A stretch of DNA of 64,000 bases. Source: Spongilla lacustris. Taxonomy: Eukaryota; Porifera; Demospongiae; Spongillida; Spongillidae. The DNA lies in contig OX442415.1 in assembly GCA_949361645.1 (NCBI GenBank), forward strand, positions 10,829,071 to 10,893,070, given 5' to 3'. Shown here in pieces: positions 1 to 11,249 of this stretch. The notes below the pieces were generated by a model, which searched no databases, was not told where the DNA came from, and was given only the letters and a program-made list of their open reading frames with translations. Every line of letters starts with the position of its first letter. Position 1 is the stretch's first letter. A program made the translations under genes and the position numbers.

Positions 1-93
1 CATCAACACACTGTTTTTATCAACTCCACCTGAGCAAGCACTTCCCTACAAGTCTGTGATGAACCTCATCGACATGTATGATGTGAATATCAG
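1..93 (+). CDS. possible internal exon, gene unknown (partial)
   Basis: Frame 2 is open from the window edge to position 93, where an AG|GTAACA donor follows. It encodes about 30 residues including TPPEQALPYKSVMNLID. The composition looks protein-like and the donor is good, but there is no upstream context and no recognised domain. It could be the 3' end of a host exon or transposon debris. Confidence 0.25.
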
Positions 94-289
94 GTAACAT
101 AATGATGGGACCCTATATGTTGTCTACTGTCATTGCTAAATAGATAGCGTCTAATTGATTAGTTTACTATTTTATTTTATTTTATTTCTAATATGACATA
201 AATACAGGTAGAATCAGAATAACAATATACTACCACTAAACATCATGCAAAGGAGAGGAGAGGGTTGGAGGCAAGTTCCCAAAACAAAT

Positions 290-1230
290 GCAGCATTACC
301 CCCTCTGAATGGCCACTGAAAATTTTAGCATGACGCATGCCAGAGAGCTTTTGTCCCCAGTGGTGTTCACAATGCGGCAACCCAAGTCCATCAAGAATGG
401 CATGGAGCGAGGGCCGCAGACTTCAAAGGCAACAGGTGTGAAAGAATGGTGTGCATGTGAGGTGATGTAACTGTACTTCTTGATCTTGGTCTGCTCCACC
501 TGTTTCGCTGCTGCACTCACACTTCAGAGGCTGTCATGGATAGATGGGAAGGGGCAAAAGTGTCTAGCTACACAGGTTGCATCCCAGACCAATAATCTGC
601 CCTTTGACCAATGGTGATTCCATCAGCACGCTTACCATCTGATCGATCGGGACCAGTGGGCTCAAGCCAAGAAGGAACATTGGCAGAAGCCAAACCTTGT
701 GAAGACTGTCACTATGCATAGCATGGCGAAAGTGACGACCAGCACTAAAACGACAACCGATCCCAGACGAAAACCAATGGATATGCAAATAGCGTTATCA
801 TCCATTCGAAGACCCAGGGAAGTAACCAGTAGAGTGTGTAACCAAGACAAACAAGATTCCATTTTAGAGGCTGATAAATTGGACTAAGGATCACGGGCAG
901 TGGCCATGAGTTCAGCTGCAATGGAAGAAACCCTTAATTGGTATAGATCCCATGATTTCTGTTGATGTGACATAGGGCCAGAAGGAGGAGGTTCATTATG
1001 ACCTGTGGACCATTCAGCGATGGCAGAATCCCAAAGTGAGAATGGTAACTCCTGGAAACAAGGTGGTAGTATGATAAAGGTGAGTTCTCTAGAACCCGCA
1101 AATGAGGCTAAATATGCAAGGTGAACAGCACTTCTTATTCCGAGGCCTCTGAACTTCACAGGGGGTGAGGCTTGCAACCATGCACGATCATCAAGAAGGG
1201 TGTTTTTTATTGAACTTAACATGTTATGCA
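290..1230 (-). pseudogene. LINE-like pol C-terminal region, broken (family 1)
   Basis: Read on the minus strand from 1230 down to 290, successive frames carry a familiar order of motifs from the part of LINE-like pol proteins that follows the reverse transcriptase in marine invertebrates. These are a segment ending FRGLGIRSAVHLAYLASFAG, then SLGLRMDDNAICISIGFRLG, then a histidine/cysteine region, and lastly a tail with KIKKYSYITSHAHHSFTPVA and TGDKSSLA...ISVAIQRG-like residues. At least three frame changes separate them, so no intact protein is possible. Assignment to a non-LTR element is family knowledge. The exact clade cannot be settled by eye. Confidence 0.75.
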
Positions 1231-1529
1231 GTTCATTGTCATAAAGGTGGCAGGAAACAAGGTGATGTCCTTAACAGGTACATTAAATTAGGAATTGCAA
1301 ATGCATTACTTAGCAGTAAGAGGCTGTCATAAGTACAAAGGCATTTGAGACTCTCCTCCATGACCTGCAAGAGAGTTATCTTGTCACAAATGGACAAAGA
1401 AGTAGATCCACATTCCCAAGAGGAGAACCTACAAGTGTAGCACTCTGTGGTTCAACCACAAGGGCATCGGGCATTTGAACAAGGATGGAGGACCTGGATG
1501 AAGGATCGTTGGTAATGATTTAAGAATTT

Positions 1530-1960
1530 TTGTGGTTCAGTACAAGACATAGCTCTCCAGCCTAACGTTCAATACAAGCAACATCATGCTGAACATCTTC
1601 CATGTGCCTCCAAAAGTGCTTCTGGTCTGGGTACTGAAGACTTCACAGTAAGTCTGGTGGCCGATCGAGAAAACATACACTAAGCCTCCTCTCCCCAAGC
1701 TCCATTTACCTCCACAGCCATTGGGACACATACCAGTTGAGCTCGGTACACTTATGGTCATTGTTGGCACGCTTCCTTTCTTCTGCAGAGAGGGCAGCTG
1801 ACCCAGCTGTGGTACCCTATTCTACAATATGGATTGAACCAAGCACTGAGACCACAGTGAAGTCAAGGGGGTGCAGGTTTGGAGCAGACCCAATTTGGCA
1901 AAAGGACATCGGCAGGTCTGGTATGCAGGTACTCATGTCCTAGTCCACTCCCAGCTTCAA
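1530..1960 (-). pseudogene. LINE-like pol C-terminal tail, broken (family 2)
   Basis: The minus strand shows a second pol type: a PDLPMSFCQIGSAP-like start, TAGSAALSAEERKRANND, then CTELNW and a GAWGEEA-like block in shifted frames. The better preserved copy at 24301-25000 has the same order (TAGSAAFAAEERKHRSND, CAELGWVSIPLAVETYG). Frameshifts and stops make it a relic. It lies between a family 1 relic on the same strand and one on the opposite strand, so the first 2.3 kb is a pile-up of fragments. Confidence 0.7.
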
Positions 1961-2019
1961 TGCTAGCACTAACACCTGCAAAACAGCTTGTCTGCACAAA
2001 GAGTGGTAACTCCCATTTT

Positions 2020-2247
2020 CCAGATACAGTAAGATCTTCCATTCTTCCTAATCTGGATATCCTGGGATTCCCAGACTTCGTTTACTGTTCTCAATTCTTT
2101 GCTGTGAAGTGCAGCCTTTTCAGGGCTTTGCTGGGAGCCTTAAATGATGTCTCTGCTGTTGACCTCCACGTTGCTATTTCACTTCTTCGCATGTGTGGTG
2201 GTTATTGCAAGTTAGTGCATCTAGCTAGAACCACACATGGTGCTTGA
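2020..2247 (+). pseudogene. LINE-like pol central fragment (family 1, opposite strand)
   Basis: The plus strand encodes VDLHVAISLLRMCGGYCKLV and HLARTT, preceded by FAVKCSLFRALLGALNDVSA. This segment normally lies between the reverse transcriptase core and the GLGIRS block in the same pol family as the relic at 290-1230. It is truncated by a stop at 2247 and inverted relative to that relic, so the two are not one broken gene in place. Confidence 0.7.
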
Positions 2248-2449
2248 CTAGCTGCCCTAAACAAAATGAAAATAGTGCACTCACTGACATTAGACCCATT
2301 GCCGAAAAAATGAAACTCTAAGCTGACTGATAGGCAAGTGCATCTGTGCTATTATGAGGGATAGGTTCTCATCCTTTATCCAACCATCTCAGTTTGCTGC
2401 AGCATGCAAGGCAGGTGTAAAGAAAGTTGTCCTCAGTTTCAGAAAGTCC

Positions 2450-5400
2450 ATTGAAAATGGCAAATCGCTATGCATGGTTATGCATAAGGGCCATTGATAC
2501 AGAATGTGTCATACAGGCAAAGTTGGTCCCCAGGCCTTTCAGGAGGAAGCTAGAAATAAAACTATGGTGAAAACCATACATCTCTCAGTGCCATGACCAC
2601 TTCATCATTGTGCTGATACACTACGCCAACGGCTATGCATAGTTTCACATAAGTGCAATTGGTACAGAATCTGTCACACAGGCAAAGTTGATCACCAGGC
2701 CGTACAGGAGGAAGCTAGAAATCAACCTATAGTGAAAACCACACATCTCTCAGTACAATGACCACTTGCTCAGTGCGCTGATACACTAGGCCAATAGCTA
2801 TGCATGGTTTTACATAAGTTCCATTGGTGCAGAATGTGTCACACAGGCAAAGTTCGTCCCCAGACCTTTCAGGAAGTTGCTAGAAATCAACCTATGGTGA
2901 AAACCTAACATCTCTCAGTGCCATGACCACTTGCTCAGAGCGCTGATACACTAGGCCTACAGCTATGCATGGTTTTACATAAGTGCCATTGATACAGAAT
3001 GTGTCTCACAGGCAAAGTTAGTCCCCAGGCCTTTCTGGAGGAAGCTAGAAATCAACCTATGGTGAAAACCACACATCTCTCAGTGCCATGACCACTTGTT
3101 TAGTGTGCTGATACACTAGGCCAACAGCTATGCAAGTGCCATTGATACAGAATCTGTCACACATGCAAAAATGGTCCACAGGCCTTTCTGGAGGAAGCTA
3201 GAAATCAACCTATGGTGAAAATCACACATCTCTCAGTGCCATGACCCCTTGCTCAGTGTGCTGATACACTAGGCCAACAGCTATGCATAGTTTCATATAA
3301 GTGCCATTGATACAGAATCTGTCGCACATGCAAAGATGGTCCACAGGCCTTTCTGGAGTAAGCTAGTAATCAACCTATGGTGAAAATCACACATCTCTCA
3401 GTGCCATGACCACTTGCTCAGTGTGCTGATACACTAGGCCAACAGCTATGCATGGTTTTACATATATACAGAATGTGTCACACAGGCAAAGTTAGTCCCC
3501 AGGCCTTTCTGGAGGAAGCTAGAAATCAACCTATGGTGAAAACCACACATCTCTCAGTGCCATGACCACTTGCTTAGTGTGATGATACACTAGGCCTACA
3601 GCTATGCATAGTTTTACATAAGTGCCATTGATACAGAATCTGTCACACAGGCAAAGTTGGTCCCCAGACCTTTCTGGAGGAAGCTAGAAATCAACCTATG
3701 GTGAAAACCACACATCTCTCAGTGCCATGACCACTTGCTTAGTGTGCTGATACACTACGCCAACAGCTATGCATAGTTTCACATAAGTGCCATTGGTACA
3801 AAATCTGTCACACAGGCAAAGTTGATCCCCAGGCCATACAGGAGGAAGCTAGAAATCAACCTATAGTGAAAACCACACATCTCTCAGTGCCATGACCACT
3901 TGCTCAGTGTGCTGATACACTAGGCCTACAGCTATGCATGGTTTTACATAAGTGCCATTGATACAGAATGTGTCTCACAGGCAAAGTTAGTCCCCAGGCC
4001 TTTCAGGAAGAAGCTAGAAATCAACGTATGGTGAAAATCACACATCTCTCAGTGCCATGACCCCTTGCTCAGTGTGCTGATACACTAGGCCAACAGCTAT
4101 GCATAATTTCATATAAGTGCCATTGATACAGAATCTGTCACACAGGCAAAGTTGATCACCAGGCCGTACAGGAGGAAGCTAGAAATCAACCTATAGTGAA
4201 AACCACACATCTCTCAGTACAATGACCACTTGCTCAGTGCGCTGATACACTAGGCCAATAGCTATGCATGGTTTTACATAAGTTCCATTGGTGCAGAATG
4301 TGTCACACAGGCAAAGTTCGTCCCCAGACCTTTCAGGAAGTTGCTAGAAATCAACCTATGGTGAAAACCTAACATCTCTCAGTGCCATGACCACTTGCTC
4401 AGAGCGCTGATACACTAGGCCTACAGCTATGCATGGTTTTACATAAGTGCCATTGATACAGAATGTGTCTCACAGGCAAAGTTAGTCCCCAGGCCTTTCT
4501 GGAGGAAGCTAGAAATCAACCTATGGTGAAAACCACACATCTCTCAGTGCCATGACCACTTGTTTAGTGTGCTGATACACTAGGCCAACAGCTATGCAAG
4601 TGCCATTGATACAGAATCTGTCACACATGCAAAAATGGTCCACAGGCCTTTCTGGAGGAAGCTAGAAATCAACCTATGGTGAAAATCACACATCTCTCAG
4701 TGCCATGACCCCTTGCTCAGTGTGCTGATACACTAGGCCAACAGCTATGCATTTTTACATATAAGTGCCATTGATACAGAATCTGTCACACATGCAAAAA
4801 TGGTCCACAGGCCTTTCTGGAGGAAGCTAGAAATCAACCTATGGTGAAAATCACACATCTCTCAGTGCCATGACCACTTGCTCAGTGTGCTGATACACTA
4901 TGCCAACAGCTATGCATAGTTTCATATAAGTGCCATTGATACAGAATCTGTCGCACATGCAAAGATGGTCCACAGGCCTTTCTGGAGTAAGCTAGTAATC
5001 AACCTATGGTGAAAATCACACATCTCTCAGTGCCATGACCACTTGCTCAGTGTGCTGATACACTAGGCCAACAGCTATGCATGGTTTTACATATATACAG
5101 AATGTGTCACACAGGCACAGTTAGTCCCCAGGCCTTTCTGGAGGAAGCTAGAAATCAACCTATGGTGAATACCACACATCTCTCAGTGCCATGACCACTT
5201 GTTCAGAGTGCTGATACACTAGGCGTACAGCTATGCATGGTTTTACATAGATATAGAATGTGTCACACAGCAAAGTTGGTCCCCAGGCCTTTCTGGAGGA
5301 AGCTAGAAATCAACGTATGGTGAAAACCACACATCTCTCAGTGCCATGACCACTTGCTCAGTGTGCTGATACACTCGGCCAACAGCTATGCATAGTTTTA

Positions 5401-6150
5401 CATAAGTGCCATTGATATAGAATATTACACACAGGCACAGTTGGTCCCCAGGCCTTTCAGGAGGAAGCTAGATATCAACCTATGGTGAAAACCACACATC
5501 TCTCAGTGCCATGACCACTTGCTCAGAGCGCTGATACACTAGACCTACAGCTGTGCATGGTTTTACATAAGTGCCATAGGTACAGAATGTGTCACACAGG
5601 CAAAGTTGGTCCCCAGACCTTTCAGGAGGAAGCTAGAAATCAACCTATGATGAAAACTACACATCTTACAGTGCCATGACCACTTGCTCAGTGGGCTTAT
5701 AGACTAGGCCATCAGCTATGCATGGTTTTACATAAGTGCCGTTGGTACAGAATCTGTCACACAGACAAAGTTGATCCCCAGGCCTTACAGGAGGAAGCTA
5801 GAAATCAACCTATGGTGAAAAACCACACATCTCTCAGTGCCATGACCACTTGCTCAGTGTAATGATACACTAGGCCAACAGCTATGCATGGTGTTACATA
5901 AGTGCTATTGTCACACAGGCATAGTTGGTCCCCAGGCCTTTCAGGAGGAAGCTAGAATTCAACCTATGGTGAAAACCACACATCTCACAGTGCCAAGACC
6001 ACATGCTCAGTGTGCTGATACACTAGGCCAACAGCTATGCATGGTTTTACATAAGTGCCATTGATACAGAATGTGACACACAGGCAAAGATGGTTCCCAG
6101 GCCAACAGCTATGTATGATGTTACATATATAAGTATCATTGAGTAAAGAA
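2450..6150. repeat. satellite array, ~165-bp monomer with higher-order repeat
   Basis: About 22 tandem monomers. Each contains the landmarks GCTATGCATGGTTTTACATA, a GATACAGAATCTGTCACACA-like block, GGAAGCTAGAAATCAACCTA and CATCTCTCAGTGCCATGACC. Landmark spacing is about 162-168 bp, and some monomers lose ~30 bp (for example near 3128 and 3455). A variant-rich stretch starting GATCACCAGGCCGTACAGG at about 2690 recurs at about 4154, an offset near 1464 bp. The second copy has one additional monomer near 4745-4905. No long open frame exists inside. The array decays into diverged half units near 6100-6150. Confidence 0.95.
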
Positions 6151-6640
6151 TGTAAGAATTCAGTAACACGCATCTCAATTTACTGTTGCCTGGCCAACTT
6201 TCCAAATAGGCTTTGTGATCGTATACTTTTACTTGTTTCCTATTCTTTTCCTCCACCCAACCTACACCCTACAATTCAAATCACTTTATCGATAGAAATA
6301 TGCAGCAATGTAATATTGTCATAGCTAGCTAGTAGTAGTATTACGATCGCGCAAGCGCTGATATTGCGTTGAAATTTTCTTGAAACGTACCAACGATGTC
6401 TTTGACATTGAGGCAAAGAAAAAAATTGACCGAACAACAAAGTGAGTTTATCAATAATGCACGCAATGATACTTGTGTACGTGCATGCTGCCAACATTGG
6501 AACATATGCCTTGGTGCTGTGGCCTGAAGAGATTGGTTACACGTGTGTCAGGAACAGGTGAAAATTAATGAGTTTCTAACGTTTAAAAAAATTATTAATG
6601 ATTATTGCAATGCAAATCGCTATGTCTGTCTGTCTTTAAA
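6150..6640. other. no gene seen
   Basis: AT-rich sequence after the satellite array. Short open frames only and no recognised motif. Pyrimidine-rich stretches near 6235-6260 could belong to an intron upstream of the exon candidate at 6669. Confidence 0.4.
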
Positions 6641-6668
6641 TACATGTGAATGTCTTATGTCTGATAGG

Positions 6669-6908
6669 AAGATTGAGTGAAATGGAACGTCTTGAAGGGC
6701 TGTATGAAGAGGAAAAGTGGACTCCATTTAGTGAAACAAATACTGAATCTGGAGAGGCATCTGCTGCATTAAAAGAACCAGCTCTTGGCAACAAATATGC
6801 CACCTCTGAATCTGAGTGTACACCAACAACTGGTCCAGATAGGACACAAAAACCACACACAAAGGCTAAACAGGCAAAAGCATCAGAGAAACCATCTGAA
6901 GTGGCACA
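6669..6908 (+). CDS. candidate internal exon, acidic low-complexity protein
   Basis: An AG acceptor (TGATAG) at 6668 precedes an open segment that begins around EMERLEGLYEEEKWTPFS and continues with ETNTESGEASAALKEPAL and Lys/Ala-rich TKAKQAKASEKPSEVAQ. It ends at a CAG|GTACCT donor at 6908. Composition (Glu, Ser, Lys, Thr, Pro) suggests an intrinsically disordered segment. No partner exon was found on either side, so gene identity and phase are unknown. A homopolymer T run follows the donor. Confidence 0.4.
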
Positions 6909-7224
6909 GGTACCTGCAAAAAAAATGGAGAATTCGCTGTTTTTTTTTGTAATTAGAGTACACCATCTTAATTCACGAAGCGTGGCCTTGGAATAAACAA
7001 CCTTTTCGTGGTTGAAGTGTACATATAAAACTAAAAGGTGAACTTCATTCACACGTCGTTTCGTTTAATCGAATCGTACAAACTGTACGGAATGTTAAGA
7101 CGGTGTAAACGAAGAATGAACCCGTACACAGTTTAGTTTAAACTTGGTTTAAACTATGTATAAACTACGTGAAAACGATACGATTCATTTCGTAGCACGT
7201 AGTTTAGACGATGCGAAATGTAAC

Positions 7225-7420
7225 CTTTATCGCGTCCTCTACTGTACATGCAGTTATGCGTAATTAAGCTAATGTGGTTTTAAATTAAGTCGTACTACTC
7301 TACTGCATAGAGTACTATTTACAACTTGATAAAGGAAGACCGGTAAGCCATTTTCATTATTTTGGTTCATACATGCAAAGTACTAAATCTGGCTAATGCC
7401 TTATGATTGAATAAGTGTCT
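7225..7420. repeat. interspersed repeat R1, copy at 7.3 kb
   Basis: The block with ACAACTTGATAAAGGAAGAC followed by TTTGGTTCATACATGCAAAG is shared with 29460-29600 and with the flanks of the fold-back element (29690-29772 and 31459-31500). In those copies the middle reads GGTACCTATTTCATT. No coding capacity is visible. It could be a solo-LTR piece, but no LTR termini were identified. Confidence 0.6.
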
Positions 7421-7439
7421 AGAATGTTTTGCAATTGAG

Positions 7440-7560
7440 TACTGAAAATTGTAAGACTGACTCAAAAATTGCAAAGCTGCTGGGGCTCTGACCCAGATGC
7501 CTTGATGGGGGAGCTTACCCACTTCATACATTGTTCCTCCCTGTTGTTACTAGTTAGTTA
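7440..7560. repeat. interspersed repeat with GGGGCTC(T/G)GCCCCAGA core
   Basis: TTGCAAAGCTGCTGGGGCTC followed by a GATGGGGGAGCTTACCC-like part matches a second copy at about 26825-26940 (TTGCAAAGCGGCTGGGGCGG). Non-coding. Probably the end region of a transposable element. Confidence 0.5.
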
Positions 7561-7734
7561 TTTCCACCATTAATGTTTTCCCTCTCTATATAGCCTATGG
7601 GCCAGTATCTTATCATAAGGTTCAAGATGTTTCAACTGTACCGCTAACAAATTTTTTAATTAAATACAGACAAGATGCACATTCTATACTTCTCTTGATC
7701 TGTTTTACCTCCTCAACTATATTGCACTATAGTC

Positions 7735-7860
7735 CTTGTGCTGGGAATAGTGCTGAATTGATGCATCAGAGAAGTCTTCCAAATAATGAAGAGGGAGAAG
7801 AAGTACAGTTACCAAATTTGCACTTCTAAGGCCACAACGAGGCTATAGCTACAAACGCAA
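7735..7860. repeat. interspersed repeat R2, copy at 7.8 kb
   Basis: GATGCATCAGAGAAGTCTTC, then GAGGGAGAAGAAG, then TTGCACTTCTAAGGCCACAA recur in the same order at about 31520-31630 and more weakly near 41725-41800 and 14625-14670. Dispersed, same order, no coding sense. Confidence 0.5.
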
Positions 7861-8289
7861 AGGCTGGCATCGTCCATGTAGGGACGATGCATCATCTGAA
7901 ACAATATTTATGCTCCTGGAAGTGATGAGGCGAACAAATCGTATATTTTTGTCTTAATTACAACTTCTAGACGACAGGATGTTTCATCAGATACACGTGT
8001 AGCATCTCTGCTAGTTCTGCAGAAAACACTTGCAAGCAGAAATACATAAAATAATATTAGGATGCTGATGTATTCATTAAACAATTTGTTCAGCATTAAC
8101 TGACTATTCCAAGTTGTCATAACCGTCTTGACATCCAAATATGACTTTAAGTGATGTAAACTTTGCATGCAGGAAGTGTGCATCAACTTCAAACACAGTT
8201 GAGTGAGGCATGTAGCAGTGCCTTAGAAGTACTCAAGGAACTATTGTGCTTTAGTCAACCTTCATCTTACTAACTACATACTGCTTCAT

Positions 8290-8470
8290 GCCAAACTGGC
8301 ACTTGTTGGTTTTACTGGTGCAATGAGATCATCCAAATAAACATCAGCAAAATTGCTGACAGCCTTTTATCAGCTGGTCCAAATAAGCAAGCTATAGGAC
8401 TCCACTGAGACCAAATGGAATTACTCTAAACTGGAACAATCCTCCAGGAGTACGTTTATACCATGCAATT
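8290..8470 (-). pseudogene. Ty3/gypsy-like reverse transcriptase fragment
   Basis: Minus-strand reading gives an FQFRVIPFG-type block (the usual F.V.PFGL motif), a LDQLIKGC segment, then FADVYLDDLIAPVKPT, which contains the YxDD catalytic signature of reverse transcriptase, and a QFGMKQ segment. A stop and frame changes separate the blocks. The same sequence occurs degraded at 28530-28830 (minus) and 9480-9680 (plus). Truncated relic without protease or RNase H. Confidence 0.65.
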
Positions 8471-8599
8471 GGGAAATAATTCAAATTCAGTCGCTTTGCA
8501 ATCTAGTTGCTACATGCATGTAGAATGCATTGCAAGGTGCATGCACGATCTGGGCATGCAGACAGTAGTAAACTTTATGACTCAGTGAAAGCACAACAT

Positions 8600-9440
8600 A
8601 TGTCAGGCTTTACAATGGTACTATGTACGTACAGTTGTACACCACAGAGCTTACAAACATCCAATTATTAGCATCGCTGAACAAATTTTGATCGTGTATT
8701 ACAAAGTCGAAAAAAGAAAAGTGAGTTTGACTAATAAACAAATGTGTATTTATTATTGGCACATATACGATAAAATGTGCCATCTTTTGTCTTTTGATAA
8801 CATACATTAACAATAGGTCGACCACTACAGTTGAAGGCGCGTTAACCGACATGTAGTCGTTACAAATCGCGTTCCAAACAATGAACAAATAGCCAACGCT
8901 TGAAATAAGCATAATCAGTACAGTAAAGAGGGCTACTTGCAAGGTGGCATCAGAAAACAACGCCAGCTACTACGTACGCTCTGGTTCGGACGCGCCCCTC
9001 TTTTACTCAAGTTGTTCCAATTATCACAAAACCTTGCTACAAGCTTTTTCGTTGTTTAGACAGATATTTTTCGACCTCCTGTCGCCAAACACACGCGATT
9101 TCCATCTTTTATGCCATCCGCCATCAAGATCGTTGGCAATTTTTATACGCTCCTCCATCTCGATCGAATATCAACAGAGCCGAAGGCTTAAGAGTCTCCG
9201 AAGCGAATTAAAAATGAAGCCCTATGGTTTAGTGGTACATTATTAGAGCTAAAAGTTTTATGCGGCATTCAATGCGAGGACCAGAGGTCGCAATATAACG
9301 CCTATATGTAGCTTAAAACCATGCACGTTTTTCGCCTATACGTATACGTCATGTAGGCGTGCCTCGTTAACAAACACTCGTATGCTTATTTAGCCCTTTA
9401 AAATATGTACATTGTTTTACAGCTCATTTTCTTTGCCATA
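8600..9440. repeat. repeat shared with 28870-29150, with ~550-bp extra segment
   Basis: 8600-8818 matches 28940-29095 closely (TATACGATAAAATGTGCCAT and neighbours). The match resumes at about 9375 with AACACTCGTATGCT. The middle 8820-9370 is absent from the 29-kb copy, so it is either an insertion here or a deletion there. The join falls at a TTAAC found on both sides, but I see no terminal inverted repeats. Confidence 0.5.
8806..8958 (-). CDS. candidate exon encoding a membrane segment
   Basis: Within the extra segment of the 8.6-9.4 kb repeat, the minus strand has an open stretch with a strongly hydrophobic run (TVLIMLISSVGYLFIVWNAI) followed by CNDYMSVNAPSTVVVDLLLM, ending at a GTATGT donor at 8805. 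An in-frame ATG lies at 8910-8912. One or two membrane passes are plausible, and the pattern recalls the first two helices of a seven-helix receptor, but that is a guess from hydropathy alone. No other exons were found. Confidence 0.25.
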
Positions 9441-9479
9441 CATATATGGCCAACCGTCATAAAATTATAACACACTTTC

Positions 9480-9680
9480 AAAATGATGCCAGTACACAAA
9501 CTTTTACGCCGATCAGCCAAACTAGACCAGCTGATAAAAGGCTGTATAAGGAGTTTGCTGATGTTTACTCGTTGCATCAATAAGACCAACAAGGGCCAGT
9601 TTGGCATGAAGCAGTATATACAGTTAGCAAGGTGCATGACGGCTGACGTAGCATATGGAGAAATGGTCCATACATAGGCG
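9480..9680 (+). pseudogene. Ty3/gypsy-like reverse transcriptase relic, inverted copy
   Basis: The plus strand keeps SAKLDQLIKGC, a FADVYSLHQ remnant of the YxDD region in a neighbouring frame, and GQFGMKQYIQ. It corresponds to the minus-strand relic at 8290-8470, so related fragments flank about 1 kb in opposite orientations. Too short and shifted to encode enzyme. Confidence 0.5.
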
Positions 9681-9719
9681 GTCATCTTGCTTTTTTTTTT
9701 CAATTGAATTTTAAACACG

Positions 9720-11060
9720 TTTATAATTTACGATAAATCAAACTGATTGTCAATCTGTGCTTTATAAGATTATACCATGAACCATTCGTAAACTAAAATC
9801 AAGACAAGAAATTAATTTCTACCGCGCATAATTTATTCTTAAACGAAGTAGTCATTGCGTAATACCTTGCGTCATCTAGGAATAAAAGTTACAATTATTA
9901 AAATTATGTCGGCCGGGTAACTATATATAGTACTATTAGATAACTCAAAGAATTACAATTATAATATTAATTGTAACGATACACAAACTACACAACCAGT
10001 TCTACACACTTGTGAATCTCTCGTGATAATATGATCTCGGGCGTTACGGTTGTGATATTACAGACGTAGCAGGGGTGATCTCCGAAAGGCTGGGATTCAG
10101 ACCGTATATATCAGGTGTGAATCACCTGGAGTCGATCGTGGAATTGTTTATCCATTGTTAATTACAATTAACTTGAATTCACAACGAATACACGGCTGGG
10201 TAACCGCTCGCGTATTAAAGCATGTTTGATCACGTGACCACGATTGCAATTGTTCGAGAAAGTTAAAGAGCGCCCTTCAAGCTTGAATTGGAGTTCAGAA
10301 GCGTCTTCTGCAAGCGGCTCGTCACGATGCCTTCAGTATATCATAATAGGTGAAGAAACCAGCACAGCCGTATTGTCACACGGCCACATGTGCAGCCAAC
10401 CGATTGTGGTTCAGCCAGTTCGCCTGCTGCATGTCCTGATGCTGATAATTCAGATATTGGCCCGGCCCCAGAGGATGAACCCGAAGCCTGCTTTTGTAGG
10501 TAGGCCTAGCCGTCTTCTTTATGACAATTCTCGTTAGCAGAAATATGTAATCAGCTCTGAGCACCAGCGGTGATGTATTGCAGGACTTACACAGTAAGCG
10601 CCACTCTTATATTGAAACTGCACTTACCCAATTGTCCTTTTCATGTCAAGGTTGATGTCCAGTGCATTTGCAATCTCAGCTAGGACCAAGCCAGATACTC
10701 TAGCTCATACCATCTCTGCCAACTAAGAAGGAGCAGAAGGAGCAGCAGGCACAGAACTTTAGGAGCAAGTTGCAAACCAAACTGAATGCTTGAGCTAGCT
10801 GTGGATGCACATCAGTAAGTGGTTGGTTTACACAATGCAGTTTCATTGACATTTTGCGGTCTTGCACACTCTAGTTCTGGGCCCAAACAAGTATCTACTT
10901 GGTTCCCTGCATGATGGTCCACAGCTATGCAAGTAAGTTTTGGCACTCATTTCCACATCTCCTTTCTCTGGCTTTGCATTGCGTCTTAACACCTACTAAT
11001 GAAACTGAAGTGTGGGTGTGGTGGGCTCTTTAAAAGGTATGTTACTCATTGATACGTGTG
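9720..11060. other. no gene supported
   Basis: AT-rich to mixed sequence with only short frames. Repeated GGTGA(T/A)TC-type words near 10070-10130 resemble the GTGATTCACC words at 12130-12230, possibly ends of a mobile element. A Glu/Gln-rich stretch near 10730-10790 is too short to call. Confidence 0.4.
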
Positions 11061-11081
11061 CCTGAATGCATATCTATACAG

Positions 11082-11244
11082 GTGTATTCAAGCTTGTGTG
11101 TTGTAAGCGATTTACACCGAACAAGATTGAAGTCTGTGTGTCTTGCGAGCTGTGGTGGATAAACCAAGTTAAGGAGAAGTTCAGATTCCATCTCCTTCCT
11201 TCACTGCTTCAGTTTGGTCGAGCATCAGGGCTCAACACTGAAAG
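11082..11244 (+). CDS. candidate exon, gene unknown
   Basis: A TATACAG acceptor at 11081 and a GAAAG|GTAATG donor at 11244 bound an open frame including CKRFTPNKIEVCVSCELWWI and FRFHLLPSLLQFGRASG. Several cysteines occur without a recognised zinc-binding spacing. No neighbours confirm it. Confidence 0.25.
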
Positions 11245-11249
11245 GTAAT

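Noticed and set aside
2450..6150. CRISPR-like array
   Set aside because: The units are contiguous ~165-bp satellite monomers without unique spacers, in eukaryotic DNA.
9240..9330. Possible tRNA or other small RNA near AGAGGTCGC
   Set aside because: No cloverleaf with matched acceptor stem and TTCGANNC arm could be built by eye there or at other GTTCGA sites such as 25850.
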